A stretch of DNA of 46,409 nt, from contig UQVC01000021.1 of assembly GCA_900544395.1 (NCBI GenBank), positions 1 to 46,409 on the forward strand, in the 5' to 3' direction. This DNA is from an uncultured Ruminococcus sp. GTDB lineage: Bacteria; Bacillota; Clostridia; Lachnospirales; Lachnospiraceae. Below, piece after piece: positions 40,143 to 46,409 of the stretch. Each line of letters opens with the position of its first letter. Positions within the stretch are counted from its first letter, which is position 1. Made by a program: the position numbers and the translations under genes. A model generated the notes under the pieces. It worked only from the letters and a program-made list of their open reading frames with translations, searched no databases and had not been told where the DNA came from.

Positions 40143-41627
40143 ATGGGAAAACCAACAGGATTTTTAGAATACGAAAGAAAAAATACAAAGGCAGAAACAC
40201 CGCTTCAGAGAATTCAACATTTTCATGAATTCAAAACTTCACTGCCTGCAAAAGAACAGCAAAAACAGGGGGGACGCTGTATGGACTGTGGGGTGCCGTT
40301 CTGCCAGAACGGCGGTCTGCTCGCAGGGATGACATCAGGGTGTCCACTCCACAATCTGGTTCCGGAAACCAATGATCTGATCTATCGCGGCAACTGGAAA
40401 CAGGCGTACGAACGTCTGGAAAAAACGCACTGTTTTCCGGAATTTACAGGGAGAGTCTGCCCGGCGCTCTGCGAAGCGGCATGTACCTGTGCACTCCATG
40501 GAGACCCGGTTGCAATCAAGGACAATGAGAAAATGATCATTGAGTATGCCTTCCAGAATGGCTGGGTGAGCGCACAGCCGCCGAAAGTACGCACCGGAAA
40601 AACCGTTGCAGTGATCGGAAGCGGACCGGCAGGTCTTGCAGCAGCATATCTTCTGAACAGAAGAGGGCATCAGGTGACGGTATTTGAGCGCAGCGACAGA
40701 GTCGGAGGACTGCTGTGTTATGGAATCCCGAATATGAAACTGGAAAAGCAGGTAGTGGAGAGAAGGATCCGGCTGATGGAAGAAGAAGGTGTGCTTTTTA
40801 AAACTGGAGTAGATGTAGGAAAAGATGTGACGGCAGCTGAACTTCAGAAGCAGTTTGACCGGATCATTTTAGCCTGTGGAGCCTCGAATCCAAGAGACAT
40901 AGAAGTACCGGGAAGAGACAGTAAAAATATTTATTTTGCTGTTGATTTTCTTTCTTCTGTCACAAAAAGTCTTCTGGATCACAACTTGAAGGAAGGCACA
41001 TTTATCCCGGCAAAAGGAAAGCATGTGCTGGTGATCGGAGGCGGTGACACCGGAAATGACTGTGTGGGAACGGCAATCAGATTGGGAGCAAAATCGGTGA
41101 CACAGTTGGAGATGATGCCGAAGCCGTCTAAAGAGCGGACCGCTTCCAATCCATGGCCGCAGTGGCCGCGTACAGAAAAAACGGATTATGGTCAGGAGGA
41201 GTCCATTGCCGTTTTTGGAAAAGATCCGAGAGTGTATCAGACAACGGTAAAGGAATTTCAGAAGGACAAAAATGGAAATGTAAAAAAGGCAGTTTTGATT
41301 CAACTGGAGCCGCAAAAAGATACAAAAACAGGCAGAATGCAGATGGTTCCGGTTCCGGGAAGTGAAAAGACGATCGATGTCGGTCTGGTGCTGATCGCGG
41401 CAGGATTTCTTGGAAGTCAGAAATATGTGACAGATGCATTTGGTGTTTCCGTAGATGGCAGAACCAATGTGGCAGCCAGGGAAACAACTTATGAGACCAG
41501 TGTGCCCGGGGTATTTGCTGCCGGAGATATGCGCAGAGGCCAGTCTTTGGTTGTATGGGCAATCCAGGAAGGAAAGCAGGTGGCAAAGGCAGTAGACTGT
41601 TCTCTGATGGGGTATACAAATCTGTAA
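40143..41627 (+). CDS. gltD: Glutamate synthase, small subunit
   Basis: 494 residues, normal length. It passes electrons from NAD(P)H through FAD and [4Fe-4S] clusters to the large subunit. The N-terminal ferredoxin-like cysteines are CMDCGVPFCQNG and CPALCEAACTCALHG. The FAD site is VAVIGSGPAGLAAAYLL, with GGLLCYGIPNMKLEK following, and the NADPH site is VLVIGGGDTGNDCVGTAIR. The C-terminal FAD loop is TSVPGVFAAGDMRRGQSLVVWAI. It begins 5 bases after gltB, and GGGG within the gltB end supplies the ribosome binding site. Confidence 0.95.
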   Translation: MGKPTGFLEYERKNTKAETPLQRIQHFHEFKTSLPAKEQQKQGGRCMDCGVPFCQNGGLLAGMTSGCPLHNLVPETNDLIYRGNWKQAYERLEKTHCFPEFTGRVCPALCEAACTCALHGDPVAIKDNEKMIIEYAFQNGWVSAQPPKVRTGKTVAVIGSGPAGLAAAYLLNRRGHQVTVFERSDRVGGLLCYGIPNMKLEKQVVERRIRLMEEEGVLFKTGVDVGKDVTAAELQKQFDRIILACGASNPRDIEVPGRDSKNIYFAVDFLSSVTKSLLDHNLKEGTFIPAKGKHVLVIGGGDTGNDCVGTAIRLGAKSVTQLEMMPKPSKERTASNPWPQWPRTEKTDYGQEESIAVFGKDPRVYQTTVKEFQKDKNGNVKKAVLIQLEPQKDTKTGRMQMVPVPGSEKTIDVGLVLIAAGFLGSQKYVTDAFGVSVDGRTNVAARETTYETSVPGVFAAGDMRRGQSLVVWAIQEGKQVAKAVDCSLMGYTNL

Positions 41628-41673
41628 GATAGAATTATAATAAGGTCAGAATGTAAGACAAGGAGAGGATGTT

Positions 41674-42999
41674 ATGGAGAAGGATAGAAAAACAGAAATT
41701 CTACAGATCGTGGAGGAAGAAGGAGTAGAATTTATCCGTCTGCAGTTTACGGATATGTTCGGAACATTAAAAAATATTGCTGTTCCGGTCAGCTGCCTGG
41801 AAGAAGCGATGGATGACAGTTGTACGATTGATCTGGCGTCCCTGAACGGGTTTGCCGAAGATGAGGAGACACAACTGTATCTCAAACCGGATTTTTCTAC
41901 GTTTACGATACTGCCATGGCGTCCTCAAAATGGAAAAGTCGCTCGTTTTCTGTGTGATGTATGCAATGAAGATGGAGAAGAATATGAGTTGAGTCCGCGT
42001 CTGATCTTAAAACGTGTACTGGAAAAAGCAGAAGAGATGGGATACACACTGGAAGTGAATCCAGAGTGTGAGTTCTTTTTGTTTCACACAGATGATGATG
42101 GGATGCCGACAACGGTTTCCCATGAAAAAGCAGGATATCTTGATACATCTCCAATTGATTTGGGAGAGAACACGAGGCGGGATATTATTTTGACATTGGA
42201 GGAAATGGGATATCAGATCGCATCCTCTCACCATGAGATTGCTCCGGCACAGCATGAAATAGACTTTACATTTGAGGATGCCCTTTCTACGGCAGACAAG
42301 ATGATGACTTTTAAAATAGCAGTCCGTACCATTGCAAAACGCTATGGGCTGCACGCAACGTTTATGCCAAAACCAAGACAGGATGTGAACGGTTCCGGCC
42401 TACACCTGCATATGCGTCTGCTTAAAAACGGAAGAAACCTTTTTACGGACGAGGCAGGCAAATTAAGTGCAGACGGAGAAGCATTCCTTACAGGGGTTCT
42501 GGAGCACATCGTGGGAATGACAGCCATTGCCAATCCATTGGTCAACTCCTATAAGCGTCTGGTTCCGGGATTCGAGGCGCCTTCTGATGTGACCTGGTCC
42601 AAAACACAGAGGAATGCGCTTCTCTACGTTCGAAAACGCAGAAAAGAAGGCATAGACCTGGAACTTCGAAGTCCGGACTGTGCGGCAAACCCATATCTTT
42701 TACTGGCGCTTTGTCTGGAAGCAGGTTTGGACGGCCTGAAAAAACAGAAGAAAGCTCCGGCCGAACTGACCGAAGACATCCGAAGACTGTCCTGTGAAGA
42801 AAAAAGACAGCGTGGAATCCAGAGTCTGCCTGAGAATCTGGGTGTGGCACTGGATGCGATGGGCAAAGATCCCCTGATTCGGGAAGTTCTGGGAGAAGCT
42901 TATGTGAAAGAATATCAGAAAATGAAACGCAGAGAATGGAAGGACTATCTGGAACAGGTGACAAAATGGGAACTGGAGCAGTATCTGTATCTGGTTTAG
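41674..42999 (+). CDS. glnA: Glutamine synthetase, type I
   Basis: 441 residues, the length of the GSI-alpha group that lacks the adenylylation loop. It makes glutamine from glutamate, ammonia and ATP. Metal and substrate motifs: VNPECEFFLF, ASSHHEIAPAQHEIDF, VNGSGLHLHMRL, and NSYKRLVPGFEAPSDVTWS. The stretch corresponding to the usual N-R-S-x-x-x-R-I-P reads QRNALLYVRKRRKEG, then DLELRSPDCAANPYL, a somewhat divergent version. Start ATG 41674 has AGGAGAGG upstream. It sits between gltD and the ANTAR gene, as in the clostridial glnA-nitR-glt clusters. Confidence 0.9.
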   Translation: MEKDRKTEILQIVEEEGVEFIRLQFTDMFGTLKNIAVPVSCLEEAMDDSCTIDLASLNGFAEDEETQLYLKPDFSTFTILPWRPQNGKVARFLCDVCNEDGEEYELSPRLILKRVLEKAEEMGYTLEVNPECEFFLFHTDDDGMPTTVSHEKAGYLDTSPIDLGENTRRDIILTLEEMGYQIASSHHEIAPAQHEIDFTFEDALSTADKMMTFKIAVRTIAKRYGLHATFMPKPRQDVNGSGLHLHMRLLKNGRNLFTDEAGKLSADGEAFLTGVLEHIVGMTAIANPLVNSYKRLVPGFEAPSDVTWSKTQRNALLYVRKRRKEGIDLELRSPDCAANPYLLLALCLEAGLDGLKKQKKAPAELTEDIRRLSCEEKRQRGIQSLPENLGVALDAMGKDPLIREVLGEAYVKEYQKMKRREWKDYLEQVTKWELEQYLYLV

Positions 43000-43020
43000 G
43001 AGAATTAGTGGAGGCCGCAG

Positions 43021-43572
43021 ATGGGAGTCATTGTTGTTGTACTACCGAATCTTGAGAATGCGAAAAAAGTGAAAAAAATACTGATGGAACACGGATTTCA
43101 GACGGTGTTTGCGTGTTCTTCTGCCGCTGCGGCTCTCCAAATGGTGAATGAATATCCGTATGGTCTTGTTATCAGCGGTTACCGGATGCCCGATATGTAT
43201 TATCTGGATCTGGTGGATTGTCTGCCCCGGAATTTTGAATCTGTGCTTGTGGGATCGGAAGAAACGGTAGCACGGGCGGGTGCCGGGATGTTGTCATTGA
43301 CTATGCCGGTAAAAGCGTATGATCTGGTCAATACTGCGAATATGGTACTTGGTCAGTTGGAGCGAAGGGTGCAAAAGAAATCAAAAGCTCCCAAAAAACG
43401 AAGTGAGAAGGAAGAAAATTATATTCGCAATGCAAAATTTCTGCTGATGGAGCGCAATTATCTGACAGAAGACGAGGCTCATAAATATTTGCAGAAGTGC
43501 AGTATGGATAATGGAACCAATATGGTAGAAACAGCACAGATGATTCTGACGCTGTTGTTTGATGAGACATAA
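43021..43572 (+). CDS. nitR: ANTAR-domain antitermination regulator (NitR-like)
   Basis: 183 residues. Residues 1-115 form a receiver-like fold that has lost its phosphorylation site: the usual acidic pair is VLPNLE, and the Asp of the D-x-x-M-P motif is Gly53 (ISGYRMPDM). Residues about 120-180 are an ANTAR RNA-binding domain (NYIRNAKFLLMERNYLTEDE, then HKYLQKCSMDNGTNMVETAQ). ANTAR proteins bind twin hexaloop hairpins in nascent leaders and block terminators. NitR of Clostridium saccharobutylicum sits in the same glnA-glt context. The candidate target is the leader at 33883-33932. Because the receiver looks unphosphorylatable, control may come by ligand or by binding another protein (inference). 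AGTGGAGG lies upstream of the start. Confidence 0.85.
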   Translation: MGVIVVVLPNLENAKKVKKILMEHGFQTVFACSSAAAALQMVNEYPYGLVISGYRMPDMYYLDLVDCLPRNFESVLVGSEETVARAGAGMLSLTMPVKAYDLVNTANMVLGQLERRVQKKSKAPKKRSEKEENYIRNAKFLLMERNYLTEDEAHKYLQKCSMDNGTNMVETAQMILTLLFDET

Positions 43573-43595
43573 CTGAAAAGTAGGAAGGAAAAACA

Positions 43596-44801
43596 ATGCC
43601 GAATTTAAATGAAAACTATTTGAAACTGCAGGAAAACTATCTTTTTTCGGAAATTGCACATCGTGTGGCAGAGTATACAAAACAGAATCCGGAAAAAGAA
43701 GTCATCCGCCTGGGAATCGGAGATGTGACCCGTCCATTGTGTGAATGTGCGGGAGAGGCGCTGCTTGAAGGTGCAGGGGAGATGATGTCAGCAGACACAT
43801 TCAAAGGCTATGGACCGGAACAGGGATATGCCGATACAAGAAACGCAATTGTGGATTACTACAAAAGAAACGGTGTGGATGTGGATGCCTCTGCGGTTTT
43901 TATATCAGATGGTGCCAAGAGCGACACCGGAAATATTACCGATCTGTTTGCACATGACAATGTGATCCTGATCCCGACACCGGTGTATCCGGTCTATGTA
44001 GATTCGAATGTGATGTGCGGGAACCAGATCCAATATATTCAGGGAAATGCAGACAACGACTTCCTTCCGATGCCGGACTGGGATCAGCATGCAGATATCA
44101 TTTATATCTGCTCTCCAAACAATCCGACCGGTGCATGTTATAACAAAGAACAGCTAAAAGAATGGGTGGATTATGCCAGAAAGAATCAGGCAGTGATTCT
44201 TTTTGATGCGGCGTATGAAGCTTTTATATCAGATCCGGAGCTGCCGAGAAGTATCTATGCTGTTGAAGGTGCGAAACAGTGCGCCATTGAGTTCTGTTCT
44301 CTTTCCAAAACTGCCGGATTTACCGGGACACGATGTGGCTATACCATTGTTCCGAAAGAACTTGTATTTACGGCATCCACCGGAGAAGAAATGTCTTTGA
44401 ATGCAATGTGGAACAGAAGACAGTGTACAAAATATAACGGAACTTCTTATATTGTACAGAAGGCGGCTGCAGCTGTATTTCGTGAGGAAGGAATCAGACA
44501 GTGCAGGGAAAATCTGGAATACTACCGGACGAATGCGCGTGTGATCACAGAGACGCTGACCGATCTTGGGATTCGTTTTTATGGTGGTGTACATTCCCCG
44601 TATGTGTGGTTTGAGTGTCCGAATGGGATGGATTCCTGGTCATTTTTTGATGAGCTTTTAGAAAAGATCCAGGTAGTTGGAACCCCTGGAGCCGGTTTTG
44701 GTGAGAATGGAAAACGGTACTTCCGACTGACATCATTCGGCACACATGAGAGTACGCAGGAGGCGATGAAACGCTTCCGGTCATTGTTCCAGACAGTATA
44801 A
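43596..44801 (+). CDS. dapL: LL-diaminopimelate aminotransferase-like PLP enzyme
   Basis: 401 residues, fold type I aminotransferase. The start NENYLKLQENYLFSEIAHRV then EVIRLGIGDVTRPLCE is typical of DapL, which turns tetrahydrodipicolinate plus glutamate directly into LL-diaminopimelate. PLP-binding motifs: SDGAKSDTGNI (phosphate cup), YICSPNNPTGACY (Asn), LFDAAYEAFI (Asp/Tyr), and the Schiff-base Lys in FCSLSKTAGFTGTRCGY. The terminal Arg is in YFRLTSFGTHES. The gene follows nitR by 23 bases with AAGTAGGAAGG as ribosome binding site, so it is probably the last gene of the nitrogen operon; glutamate is its amino donor. Confidence 0.9.
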   Translation: MPNLNENYLKLQENYLFSEIAHRVAEYTKQNPEKEVIRLGIGDVTRPLCECAGEALLEGAGEMMSADTFKGYGPEQGYADTRNAIVDYYKRNGVDVDASAVFISDGAKSDTGNITDLFAHDNVILIPTPVYPVYVDSNVMCGNQIQYIQGNADNDFLPMPDWDQHADIIYICSPNNPTGACYNKEQLKEWVDYARKNQAVILFDAAYEAFISDPELPRSIYAVEGAKQCAIEFCSLSKTAGFTGTRCGYTIVPKELVFTASTGEEMSLNAMWNRRQCTKYNGTSYIVQKAAAAVFREEGIRQCRENLEYYRTNARVITETLTDLGIRFYGGVHSPYVWFECPNGMDSWSFFDELLEKIQVVGTPGAGFGENGKRYFRLTSFGTHESTQEAMKRFRSLFQTV

Positions 44802-44816
44802 AAACGGAACAGATGG

Positions 44817-44843
44817 TTCTCTGATCAGAGAAGTTTTCTTTCT
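44817..44843 (+). terminator. Probable terminator of the nitrogen operon
   Basis: TTCTCTGATCAGAGAA (44817-44832) is a perfect palindrome giving a 6-base-pair stem with loop GATC, followed by GTTTTCTTTCT. It is a modest terminator. Confidence 0.5.
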
Positions 44844-44861
44844 AAAAAAAGCATGAAGTTT

Positions 44862-44890
44862 ATGACAGTCAGAGTCAAATATGGTATACT
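44862..44890 (+). promoter_or_regulatory. Promoter of the alarmone synthetase gene
   Basis: ATGACA (44862-44867), 17-base spacer, TATACT (44885-44890). Each hexamer is one mismatch from consensus. Confidence 0.6.
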
Positions 44891-44942
44891 GATAATGACT
44901 AAATGAGAAGGGAGATTTTCCAAATTGAGAGGAGAACACCAG

Positions 44943-45677
44943 ATGGAAGATGCGATCAAAAATTACGAAGATGTGGATAGTTGGAAGACCGTCATTTTCT
45001 TATATAACGCAGCATTGAAAGAAGTAGGAACAAAGCTGGAGATCCTCAATGATGAGTTTCAGCATGTACATAAATATAATCCAATCGAGCATATCAAGAC
45101 AAGGATCAAGACACCGGAGAGTATCGTAAAAAAGCTGAAGCGATACGGATATGAGACTTCAATTGAGAATATGCTCCGGTATATCAATGATATTGCGGGG
45201 GTGCGTCTGATTTGTTCTTTTACGTCAGACATTTACCGCCTTGCAGAGATGATCGGGAATCAGACAGATCTGAAAGTACTTGCGATCAAGGATTACATCA
45301 AAAAGCCGAAAGAGAGTGGATACAAGAGCTATCATATGCTTGTATCTGTGCCGATTTTTCTTTCGGACAGTGTGGTAGATACCAAGGTGGAGATTCAGAT
45401 CCGTACCATTGCCATGGATTTCTGGGCCAGTCTGGAACATAAGATCTACTATAAGTTTGAAGGGGATGCACCGGATTATATCAGCCGTGAGCTACAGGAG
45501 TGTGCACAGATGGTATCTGAGCTGGACGACAAGATGTTATCGTTGAACGAGGCGATACAGGCGTGTCTGGAAGTGGAGAACGGTACATCGTCACAGGAAG
45601 ATCCGGCAGAGAAGAAGCCGGAAGAGGAGAAAAGGCAGGAAGATATCGTAGAACATATTTTAGGAAGAGAATCATAG
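44943..45677 (+). CDS. Small alarmone synthetase, RelA/SpoT-domain (p)ppGpp synthetase
   Basis: 244 residues, a single RelA/SpoT synthetase domain without hydrolase or TGS/ACT domains. Motifs: a long N-terminal helix, HIKTRIKTPESIVKKLKRYG, DIAGVRLICSFTSDIYRLAE (the R-(L/I)-x-C core), KESGYKSYHMLVSVPI (catalytic G-Y-x-S-x-H), KVEIQIRTIAMDFWASLEHK (the Q-I-R-T and E-H-x-I-x-Y-K region). A low-complexity acidic and basic tail covers about 205-240. This matches the RelQ/YjbM group of Firmicutes stringent-response synthetases. Start ATG 44943 has GAGAGGAGA 8-9 bases upstream; the TTG at 44925 in frame is less likely. It has its own promoter and a terminator after it. Confidence 0.9.
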   Translation: MEDAIKNYEDVDSWKTVIFLYNAALKEVGTKLEILNDEFQHVHKYNPIEHIKTRIKTPESIVKKLKRYGYETSIENMLRYINDIAGVRLICSFTSDIYRLAEMIGNQTDLKVLAIKDYIKKPKESGYKSYHMLVSVPIFLSDSVVDTKVEIQIRTIAMDFWASLEHKIYYKFEGDAPDYISRELQECAQMVSELDDKMLSLNEAIQACLEVENGTSSQEDPAEKKPEEEKRQEDIVEHILGRES

Positions 45678-45686
45678 AGAAAGAAT

Positions 45687-45728
45687 AGCCAAAGCTGCAC
45701 CGATTTCTGCAGATTTGGCTGTTTTTTT
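45687..45728 (+). terminator. Terminator of the alarmone synthetase gene
   Basis: AGCCAAA (45687-45693) pairs with ATTTGGCT ending at 45720, with an inner CTGCA/TGCAG helix, followed by G and seven T. Confidence 0.8.
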
Positions 45729-46024
45729 ATATTGGATGAAAGTTCGGCTTCATATTTTGAAAAGTGCAGACAGAAGAAAATCCCAGTTCTTTTAATTCTT
45801 TTAACGTTTCGGGAATATACGCGGCAAGGATAATTCTGCTTTTACCAGAAAAAAAGTTAGTAAACAAAAACGTGGTTTACCAAACTGAGGATGAACAGGT
45901 GGTAAACTGAAAACAAAAGTAAACTAGATATCATAATGATTAGTTGTACATAAAACGATAAATTTATAGTCATAATGCATAAAAATATGATGTGTTATTC
46001 GTAGAAAAATTACAAAAACGAGGA
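45729..46024. other. AT-rich intergenic region without genes
   Basis: No gene is supported here. Apart from the GTAAAC boxes at 45841-45924 and a weakly coding-looking stretch just before 46025 that continues the frame of the PTS EIIB remnant, I see nothing. Confidence 0.5.
45841..45924. repeat. Cluster of GTAAAC/GTTTAC boxes, candidate operator region
   Basis: GTAAAC at 45860, GTTTAC at 45875 (inverted), GTAAAC at 45902 and 45919; a shortened TTTACC lies at 45841. GTTTACC (45875) and GGTAAAC (45901) form an inverted repeat around 19 bases. It lies just upstream of PTS remnants and could be what remains of their control region. Confidence 0.4.
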
Positions 46025-46210
46025 ATGTGTAAAAGAAATATTCACAGAGCGCCGGGAAAACAGGAGGTCAGCCCGTACATTGCACTTGGAGAAGAGGACA
46101 AAGCAGCACTGCGGACATTAAAAGAAAAATACAATATTACATTTAATACAAAATCAACACCGACAGGTGCGGATACAGCATCCAATGTGGATCTTACGAA
46201 ATATTTATAG
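46025..46210 (+). pseudogene. Remnant of a sorbose/mannose-family PTS EIIB component (C-terminal part only)
   Basis: The frame ending at TAG 46208-46210 reads CKRNIHRAPGKQEVSPYIAL, GEEDKAALRTLKEKYNITFN and ends SNVDLTKYL. This resembles the last third of mannose/fructose/sorbose EIIB proteins (V-N-I-G-N-x-H-x-x-x-G-K-x-E-V-S-x-Y-I-x-L-x-x-E-D-x-x-A-L-x-x-L). The N-terminal 90-100 residues, including the phosphorylated His, are missing; the frame opens upstream only to a GTG at 45992 without a ribosome binding site. ATG 46025 has GAGGA directly against it, too close to be used. I treat it as a truncated gene copy. A truncated EIIC gene follows 27 bases later. Confidence 0.55.
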
Positions 46211-46237
46211 GAAAAAACATCTATAGGAGGAAGAGAA

Positions 46238-46372
46238 ATGGAAATTACAATTGTACAGGCCGTTCTGATCGGACTTTGGACAGGCGTGTGTCTCAGCGGT
46301 ATGCTTTTGGGGATTTATACAAACCGCTGTCTGATCATGGCTACAGGAGTGGGACCAATGTCATTAACTTAA
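46238..46372 (+). pseudogene. Remnant of a sorbose/mannose-family PTS EIIC component (N-terminal part only)
   Basis: 44 codons: MEITIVQAVLIGLWTGVCLS, then GMLLGIYTNRCLIMATGVG, ending PMSLT and TAA. The first 39 residues match the start of EIIC permeases of the mannose/fructose/sorbose PTS (Q-A-x-L-I-G-L-W-x-G, ..., G-V-G), where a normal protein continues with x-I-L-G-D for about 220 more residues. A fine ribosome binding site (ATAGGAGGAAG) precedes ATG 46238, so a short membrane peptide could still be made. A strong terminator follows at once, as if a deletion had joined the start of EIIC to the end of the operon. Confidence 0.6.
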
Positions 46373-46375
46373 CGA

Positions 46376-46407
46376 GAATTCAGATCTTATGTCTGAATTC
46401 TTTTTTT
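46376..46407 (+). terminator. Terminator after the PTS remnants
   Basis: GAATTCAGA (46376-46384) pairs perfectly with TCTGAATTC (46392-46400), followed by seven T. Confidence 0.85.
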
Positions 46408-46409
46408 CT

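Noticed and set aside
39298..40200. 300-codon minus-strand frame inside gltB
   Set aside because: It is a shadow of gltB, with low-complexity Cys/His/Phe content and no ribosome binding site.
1..46409. CRISPR arrays, tRNA or rRNA genes, insertion sequences, prophage genes
   Set aside because: Looked for and not seen: no regularly spaced repeats, no cloverleaf apart from the tmRNA ends, and no transposase or integrase frame.

Overview
The window looks like a chromosomal segment of a Gram-positive, low-to-medium-GC member of the Clostridia, most likely a Lachnospiraceae gut anaerobe. The basis is strong AGGAGG-type ribosome binding sites throughout, a sortase-anchored surface protein, several FtsX-type ABC transporters paired with OmpR-type two-component systems, a tmRNA with an ...ADENYALAA tag, and a clostridial glutamate synthase/glutamine synthetase cluster with an ANTAR regulator. 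The genus cannot be named from the sequence alone.

Layout. 1-161: 3' end of a xylulokinase-like FGGY kinase. 278-3117: TetR regulator divergent from an Old Yellow Enzyme/[4Fe-4S]/FAD oxidoreductase of the BaiCD/BaiH/dienoyl-CoA reductase type. 3206-7838: LytTR-domain regulator divergent from a 1207-residue sortase-anchored surface protein, with a LytTR-like direct repeat just upstream of the surface-protein promoter. 8095-10382: osmoprotectant (Opu/ProU-type) ABC transporter whose permease carries a single-base frameshift. 10430-11952: an AT-richer three-gene module (DUF4869-like, minimal P-loop ATPase, unknown protein) next to the tmRNA gene ssrA (12013-12352, minus). 12537-14671: zinc-dependent phospholipase C-like protein and a membrane-anchored extracellular protein. 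14799-20316: ABC ATPase, FtsX permease, response regulator, histidine kinase. 20411-22484: hisH, hisF, ung. 22490-23285: frameshifted ArsR-type regulator. 23428-27042: MacB-like ABC module with an extracellular COG1361-like protein. 27124-27376: small hydrophobic peptide with a convergent antisense RNA, which I read as a type I toxin-antitoxin locus. 27611-33829: small unknown protein, acyltransferase, response regulator, transmembrane-less kinase, ABC ATPase and FtsX permease. 33842-44801: nitrogen-assimilation operon (asnB-like, gltB, gltD, glnA, nitR-like ANTAR, dapL-like) behind a leader with an intrinsic terminator and an overlapping hexaloop hairpin. 44943-45677: small alarmone synthetase. 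46025-46372: remnants of a sorbose/mannose-family PTS (EIIB tail, EIIC head).

How it fits together. Three FtsX-type ABC modules, two with their own two-component system, suggest envelope-stress or peptide sensing and efflux. The nitrogen operon makes a self-contained ammonium-assimilation unit (GS, GOGAT, asparagine synthetase), and the ANTAR protein it encodes is the natural candidate for controlling its leader terminator. Most genes lie on the plus strand. The minus-strand exceptions are regulators, tmRNA and the antisense RNA. Two independent frameshifts (opu permease, ArsR regulator) and a decayed PTS show either ongoing gene loss or sequence error.
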